From assembly GCA_945890895.1 (NCBI GenBank), contig CAMDDG010000004.1, forward strand, positions 1 to 64,000: 64,000 nt of DNA. Reading direction: 5' to 3'. Below are positions 59,061-64,000 of the stretch, one piece after another (positions within the stretch are counted from its first letter, which is position 1; each line of letters opens with the position of its first letter). The position numbers and the translations under genes were made by a program. Source of the DNA: Chitinophaga pinensis. GTDB lineage: Bacteria; Bacteroidota; Bacteroidia; NS11-12g; UBA955. The notes beneath the pieces are model-generated. The model was not told the DNA's origin. It worked only from the letters and a program-made list of their open reading frames with translations, and searched no databases.

Positions 59061-60113
59061 TTATTTTAATATTTCCCAAGCCATTTTGGGGTATCCTTTA
59101 CGACCTTTATCGTCGTAGAAATCAATAAACCGCATTTTGAAGTAGTTGCCATTAATGGTTTTAATGACATAATAGCGATTGGGAACCATGGTATATTTAC
59201 TAGCAGATTGTGAATATTCTTTCCAATCGTATCCTATTTCATTCACATTTTTATTGTACATCAGCGATTGTGCATCCTGAAAGTTAAATTGGTCAAAGGG
59301 TATGCCTCCATCAATTTGAGCAACAGAAATTTTAAATGGATTGATTAATGCGCCACGAATAATATACGGATACATCAATCCGTTAACGTCGGGAATTGAT
59401 TCTTTATAGGTGGTAAAAACTAAATCCCATTCATTCAATGCAACTGGTTCATTTTCTACCAACTGCATGGTTGAGAAATTGAAATACGCGTAGTTTCTAT
59501 CGGGTTTAGTAAATACTTTGGTTAAGTATAAAAATTGGGGATCCAGCACGTATGACCAAAGAAATTCATATACTCCACCACGAACACTAAGGAATTGCAT
59601 TTTTACATAACGCTTGGTTGGAATGGTGTCAACACCTAGATCGATAACGTAGGTTTCGTTGGGTTTACCGATATAGCCATTGGATTGTTTTGCAAAGCAA
59701 CCGGAAAAAGCCAATGAATCGATATGCCCGTTGGGATTATCAAATTTCCAGTTTAAATTTTGCATCAAGGAACCATCTATATGTTCAAAATCAACATCTG
59801 TAACTTTTGCAACCGATAAAAAAGCACTTTTACCGCCACAAATTGTGATATGTGGCTCACCGGAACAAGAAAATCCAACATCCCATTTTCCAAACTGGTT
59901 GGAGAACGTTTTTTGAGATTCAAAATCAAACCACAATTGATTGGAATACGTTTCTCCCATTTCAAAAGTAGCGGTTTGTAAACCGGCCGCGACTTTAGGT
60001 TGTGGGTACAAAGCTTCTTCTTTTTCACATCCCCATAATTGCAAAAGCAGAGATGCCAAAATTATTAATTGAAGAACAGGGGAAAGAAACTTTAATTTAT
60101 ACTGAGTACGCAT
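59061..60113 (-). CDS. HmuY-like haem-binding lipoprotein
   Basis: Lipobox LLQLWGC; HmuY-family pattern, paralogous to 62469-63773. Confidence 0.75.
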   Translation of the reverse strand: MRTQYKLKFLSPVLQLIILASLLLQLWGCEKEEALYPQPKVAAGLQTATFEMGETYSNQLWFDFESQKTFSNQFGKWDVGFSCSGEPHITICGGKSAFLSVAKVTDVDFEHIDGSLMQNLNWKFDNPNGHIDSLAFSGCFAKQSNGYIGKPNETYVIDLGVDTIPTKRYVKMQFLSVRGGVYEFLWSYVLDPQFLYLTKVFTKPDRNYAYFNFSTMQLVENEPVALNEWDLVFTTYKESIPDVNGLMYPYIIRGALINPFKISVAQIDGGIPFDQFNFQDAQSLMYNKNVNEIGYDWKEYSQSASKYTMVPNRYYVIKTINGNYFKMRFIDFYDDKGRKGYPKMAWEILK

Positions 60114-60154
60114 GCTGGGTTTGGATGTGAAAAGTTGATTAAAAAATGAATTCA

Positions 60155-62449
60155 TTACAAAGTTATAATACACTGAGCAAAAATGTTTCTACCGGTTCCG
60201 ATATTTATTCCTGAAGTACCACTGCCATGAACTCCACCGCTTTGCAGAGATGTGTTTATTTGGCGAACATTAAATACGTTTTTACAACCTGCTTGAAGTA
60301 AAATTCGGTTATTCCAGAATTTTTTTGTTGCGCTAATATCGGTTAGATAATAACTCGAGTTTCTATATAATTCGGCGGTGTTTGTATAACCTAAAGTAGG
60401 ACCTGTAAATCGACTAAATATTTGTATTGAAGATTGGTACTTGGGGAAATCGTAACGTACATTTAATGTTGCCTGTGCCATTTGCCAAGAAGCAATTCCC
60501 GACATAAAATCATACCGCGATTCATTATCCATAATTGAACCGCTGATTTGAACGTTTAATTGGTGAATAAACAAATCCGACTGTGCAGTTATTCCTCTGG
60601 AGTTCATTAAACCAATATTTATATATCGGTATAAGTTGGTTCGTGGATCTTCCAATGCCAATTGAATTTGATTTTGGATGTGGTTGTAAAATCCACTTAA
60701 TTTAAACGTAGCCCCGATGTCCTTGGATATGTTATGGCGGTAATCTAATGATATAATGTAATTTTGAGATTTTTCAGATTGTAAATTGGGATTTCCTTGA
60801 ACATTATGATTGATATCTACAAACAAGAAATACAATTCTTTGGCATTTGGAGCCCTGAACCCTTGTGCATAGGATGTTCTCAAAGTAATGTGCTTGCTTA
60901 CATCGTATTTGATTTGAATTGAAGGAATAATCGGCGCAAGTTTTATTCCGGCCGGCAGAAACTGAGGCAGCGGATTGGTTCCAAACGTATTGTTATACGC
61001 CATTCTCAATGAAGGTTTTACATTTAATTTGGAATAATATTTAAACTCCGCACTTCCAAAAATGGCCGCATCAGTTATCGGTTTTCCAGTTAAAACGCGT
61101 TTGGTTTCAAGTTGTTCACTTTGAACTTCATAACCCCAAAGCCACTCCCTGTGGTTTGATTTGGATTTATGTGACCACAAACCGCGTAAATTTATTTGAG
61201 TATTCAGAGTAGTGTCTTGATCATCAGGACGAGTTACTACTTCTGAGCCGGTAACTAAGTTTCTGCGAACATTCGTCTTGGTTCTGTAATAACCGTTAAT
61301 TGAATTTTGGAAACGGAAATGGTTTCGATCATTCAGTTTATATTCCGTAACTGCCACTAAATCAGCACGTGTTGTATTGAAATAATTGTTATAACCTGTT
61401 ACACTGATTAGATTGTATTCTGCATTGCTTCTATCCGTCAGTTTCTCAAGGAATGCATTGAAATTTAGTGAGGTTTTCCATTTGTTGGTAGTGAAAGTAA
61501 GTCCACCATTGCCATGTACGCGCGTTTTTGGTTTCCAATCCATAGAGCGAGTTGCTGGGTTGAAATCCATTCCTTCGAAAAACTGGCGTCCACCTCCCAA
61601 ACTCCAACCCGTGGAAATTCCTTTGTATAATTGGAAACTGCCTAATGCTTGACCATCAAAATTATAGTTGTTGGCAGCATCTGTATATCCTTGAAGGGTG
61701 TAAGCATTCTTAGAACGCATGGGTTTTTTCGTGATAATATTGATAACACCACCAATTGCGTCTGTTCCATAGACCACACTCATTGGGCCTTCTATGATTT
61801 CAATGCGTTCAATGTTGGAAGTGGGAATTTGAGAAATATCAATATTGCCATTTAAACGGCCGATCATAGGAACGCCGTTAATTAAGATCTTTACATTTTG
61901 TCCTCCTAATCCTTGCAACTTAATGCTTGTGCCCAAGCTTGGGTCGTTAGATAGTTGAATATTGGATTGATTTTGAAGGACATCATTTAAATTCTGAGCA
62001 GCCATTAACTGAATGGTTTTAGCAGAAATGGTTTGCACTGAATAGGGATTTTCTGAAGCCAATCGCGGCTGTACAGACCCGGTTATAGTTACCGGATTAA
62101 TTCGTTTGATGTTTATGTCAACAACTACGTTAACATGTTGTTTTCCTTTGGGGATGGTGAACGAAGCCGGTTGAATAATTTTACCTTCTACGCCAATTAA
62201 TTTAATTTGAAATTTAATGTTTGATGGGATACTGAATTCTCCAGACTCATCGGTATCAAAAATATAAACGCGATTGTTAACATCGGTTTGGGTTAATTCG
62301 AAAGCAATGGATGGAACGGGTTGGTTTTCAGCATCTCGTACCACCACCATTCGGTGAAGTGTTGCCTGCGAGAACGCAGGCACACTTGCCACCAAAAGTA
62401 TAAAACTTAGTAAAAATCGTTTAACTGTATCGCTAATACTCCAGCACAT
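60155..62449 (-). CDS. TonB-dependent outer membrane receptor
   Basis: Plug IQGLGGQNVKILINGVPMIGRLNGNIDISQIP; GTDAIGGVINIITKK. Confidence 0.95.
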   Translation of the reverse strand: MCWSISDTVKRFLLSFILLVASVPAFSQATLHRMVVVRDAENQPVPSIAFELTQTDVNNRVYIFDTDESGEFSIPSNIKFQIKLIGVEGKIIQPASFTIPKGKQHVNVVVDINIKRINPVTITGSVQPRLASENPYSVQTISAKTIQLMAAQNLNDVLQNQSNIQLSNDPSLGTSIKLQGLGGQNVKILINGVPMIGRLNGNIDISQIPTSNIERIEIIEGPMSVVYGTDAIGGVINIITKKPMRSKNAYTLQGYTDAANNYNFDGQALGSFQLYKGISTGWSLGGGRQFFEGMDFNPATRSMDWKPKTRVHGNGGLTFTTNKWKTSLNFNAFLEKLTDRSNAEYNLISVTGYNNYFNTTRADLVAVTEYKLNDRNHFRFQNSINGYYRTKTNVRRNLVTGSEVVTRPDDQDTTLNTQINLRGLWSHKSKSNHREWLWGYEVQSEQLETKRVLTGKPITDAAIFGSAEFKYYSKLNVKPSLRMAYNNTFGTNPLPQFLPAGIKLAPIIPSIQIKYDVSKHITLRTSYAQGFRAPNAKELYFLFVDINHNVQGNPNLQSEKSQNYIISLDYRHNISKDIGATFKLSGFYNHIQNQIQLALEDPRTNLYRYINIGLMNSRGITAQSDLFIHQLNVQISGSIMDNESRYDFMSGIASWQMAQATLNVRYDFPKYQSSIQIFSRFTGPTLGYTNTAELYRNSSYYLTDISATKKFWNNRILLQAGCKNVFNVRQINTSLQSGGVHGSGTSGINIGTGRNIFAQCIITL

Positions 62450-62468
62450 TTTCCTAAGCGATCAATAA

Positions 62469-63773
62469 TTATAGTTTATTAATGATTTGAGATTGTACTC
62501 CGTTTTTGTTTTTAACTTCAACGATGTATTGTCCTGACTTCAAATTTGAGATATTTAACGCAGTTACTTCTTCGTTCGAATCAACATCCCCAGAAACTAA
62601 AATACGACCGTCTAAACCGTAAACATGGATACTTAAAATAGGCTCATTATTAATTGATTTTACAAACAGTTGATCGTTTGAAGGTACAGGGAAAATAACG
62701 AAAGATTTAGTTAACGCCTCCGTCGACGACAATGAAGTCAACAATACTCGTTGTAAAACAACATTACCCGTAGAGCTTCCACCAAAACCAATGAAACGAA
62801 CGCCCCAGAATTCTTTACCTGAAGTGGTAGGTACTTCTACAATGTAGTTCATGCTATCAGCCACCACAAAAGCTTGTCCGTTGAACGTTTTCCAATCGTG
62901 ACCAACACGGGTTAATTCATTTCTAAAACCTTTACCTCCAGTTGTATCTGTGTTGGCATCATCGATTAATTGCGCGTGATTGCTTTGTAAATCGCTCCAA
63001 GCTAGACCTTTAAATTTAGCAATTCGAATTCCTCTTTTAGATTCCACACCAGCTGTGATGTACGGAATGTAAACACCTTGATTCAATGTAGGTACATAAT
63101 AACGAGTGAAGTTCAAGTGCCAGCCTTCCATTGCATCGGGCTCAACATTTGCCTGCTTCATTGTGGTGAAGTTGAAGTACTTGTAAGTAGCACCGTTGGC
63201 AAGGCTTTGTTTCAATGTATCGGTAACAGCATTCGATCCGTTCAATTCAGCAATTGTAAAAATGAAATCACCGTTGGATTCTTGAGAAACCGGCATAAAC
63301 TTGAAGAAACGCATGTTCTGACCTTTACCTAGAGTGATTAAATACATTGAATCACCAACTACTTTATGTGTCGCTGCGTCGTAAACACCCCAAGAAAAAT
63401 CCCACATGTTTGAACTTTTTTGTTTGTTTAGAGCCCCTTCTTCGTGCTTAACTAAGTCATTGTAAGGTTTTACCCATTTCTGCCATCCTGTGGTGTCGAA
63501 GGATGCAAAAGCTTTGTTATCGCCGTTTGGATACAAATACACGAAAGCATCGCCCGTGTGGTTGAACTTTAACGCATTGTCGCGGGTGTTAGAAGTGTGC
63601 GACATGTGCCAAGAATTAATGGGCATGGTATTCTTCACACCGCTAGATACATTAAAGAATGCAAAGTTCGAGTACCCCGGTCCCATAGAAACCGTATCCG
63701 TGATAACGGTTTGGGATTTTACACTGCCAGCCAACATCATTGTGCTTGCAGCTAAAAATAATAGTTTTTTCAT
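62469..63773 (-). CDS. HmuY-like protein with T9SS type A C-terminal sorting domain
   Basis: Signal peptide MKKLLFLAASTMMLAGSVKSQ; C-terminus FVIFPVPSNDQLFVKS...LKSGQYIVEVKNKNGVQSQIINKL. Confidence 0.8.
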   Translation of the reverse strand: MKKLLFLAASTMMLAGSVKSQTVITDTVSMGPGYSNFAFFNVSSGVKNTMPINSWHMSHTSNTRDNALKFNHTGDAFVYLYPNGDNKAFASFDTTGWQKWVKPYNDLVKHEEGALNKQKSSNMWDFSWGVYDAATHKVVGDSMYLITLGKGQNMRFFKFMPVSQESNGDFIFTIAELNGSNAVTDTLKQSLANGATYKYFNFTTMKQANVEPDAMEGWHLNFTRYYVPTLNQGVYIPYITAGVESKRGIRIAKFKGLAWSDLQSNHAQLIDDANTDTTGGKGFRNELTRVGHDWKTFNGQAFVVADSMNYIVEVPTTSGKEFWGVRFIGFGGSSTGNVVLQRVLLTSLSSTEALTKSFVIFPVPSNDQLFVKSINNEPILSIHVYGLDGRILVSGDVDSNEEVTALNISNLKSGQYIVEVKNKNGVQSQIINKL

Positions 63774-63803
63774 GTCTAGTGGGTTGTAAAAAAATTGTTG
63801 CTG

Positions 63804-63811
63804 CAAAATTA
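63804..63811 (-). promoter_or_regulatory. -7 box TAATTTTG upstream of hmuY-T9SS gene
   Basis: CAAAATTA on + strand; TTG element ~18 nt upstream. Confidence 0.6.
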
Positions 63812-63854
63812 CCTTTACCACAATCAAACCAAGGTGTTTTTATGTAAACTTCGT

Positions 63855-63867
63855 GTCATCAAATGAC
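63855..63867. promoter_or_regulatory. Inverted repeat GTCAT-CAA-ATGAC
   Basis: Upstream of hmuY-T9SS promoter. Confidence 0.45.
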
Positions 63868-63915
63868 GGTATTTCGCCTTCAATGAATACAGCTGAGAAT
63901 TACTTTAAATAAACA

Positions 63916-63929
63916 ATGACCTAGGTCAT
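63916..63929. promoter_or_regulatory. 14-bp perfect palindrome ATGACCTAGGTCAT
   Basis: Perfect dyad upstream of the haem-uptake locus; candidate operator. Confidence 0.55.
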
Positions 63930-64000
63930 AAAATGTCGAAAAAATCGATGCAAAAGTCGAATATTCAGTTGGGTATCAAAATTTATTAGAAACGCGGTTG

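Noticed and set aside
1-64000. tRNA or rRNA genes
   Set aside because: No convincing cloverleaf or rRNA signature seen in intergenic gaps by eye; not excluded by a covariance search.
1-64000. Transposase, integrase or phage modules
   Set aside because: No ORF in the track shows a recognisable mobile-element domain.

Overview
This 64 kb window looks like a chromosomal segment of a Bacteroidota (Flavobacteriia-like) bacterium. It is mostly housekeeping genes: clpC, metG, rpmH-rnpA-yidD, rpsF-rpsR-rplI, murI, uvrC, pabB, truB, murB, radA, gmhA, lysC, fbp, recO. It also holds a two-part carotenoid gene set (crtZ-crtI-crtB and crtD-cruF), an HmuY/TonB-receptor haem or iron uptake locus with a T9SS-type tail, T9SS cargo, and an AT-rich accessory island (about 11.7-16.9 kb). 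I saw no rRNA, tRNA, CRISPR array, prophage or transposase. The strongest unexplained signal is a dispersed oligonucleotide, consensus ATCCCCCGAAAA. I counted 16 sites by eye, on both strands, in different reading frames, and mostly in signal peptides, linkers, insertions or intergenic DNA. That pattern points to a DNA-level role (uptake-sequence, Chi or KOPS-like) or a dispersed repeat family. Other notable items are a 78-bp higher-order tandem repeat after clpC, a recurrent TAnnTTTG promoter box 4-7 nt upstream of start codons (leaderless mRNAs), and a decayed gene whose premature stop lies inside a perfect 25-bp inverted repeat.
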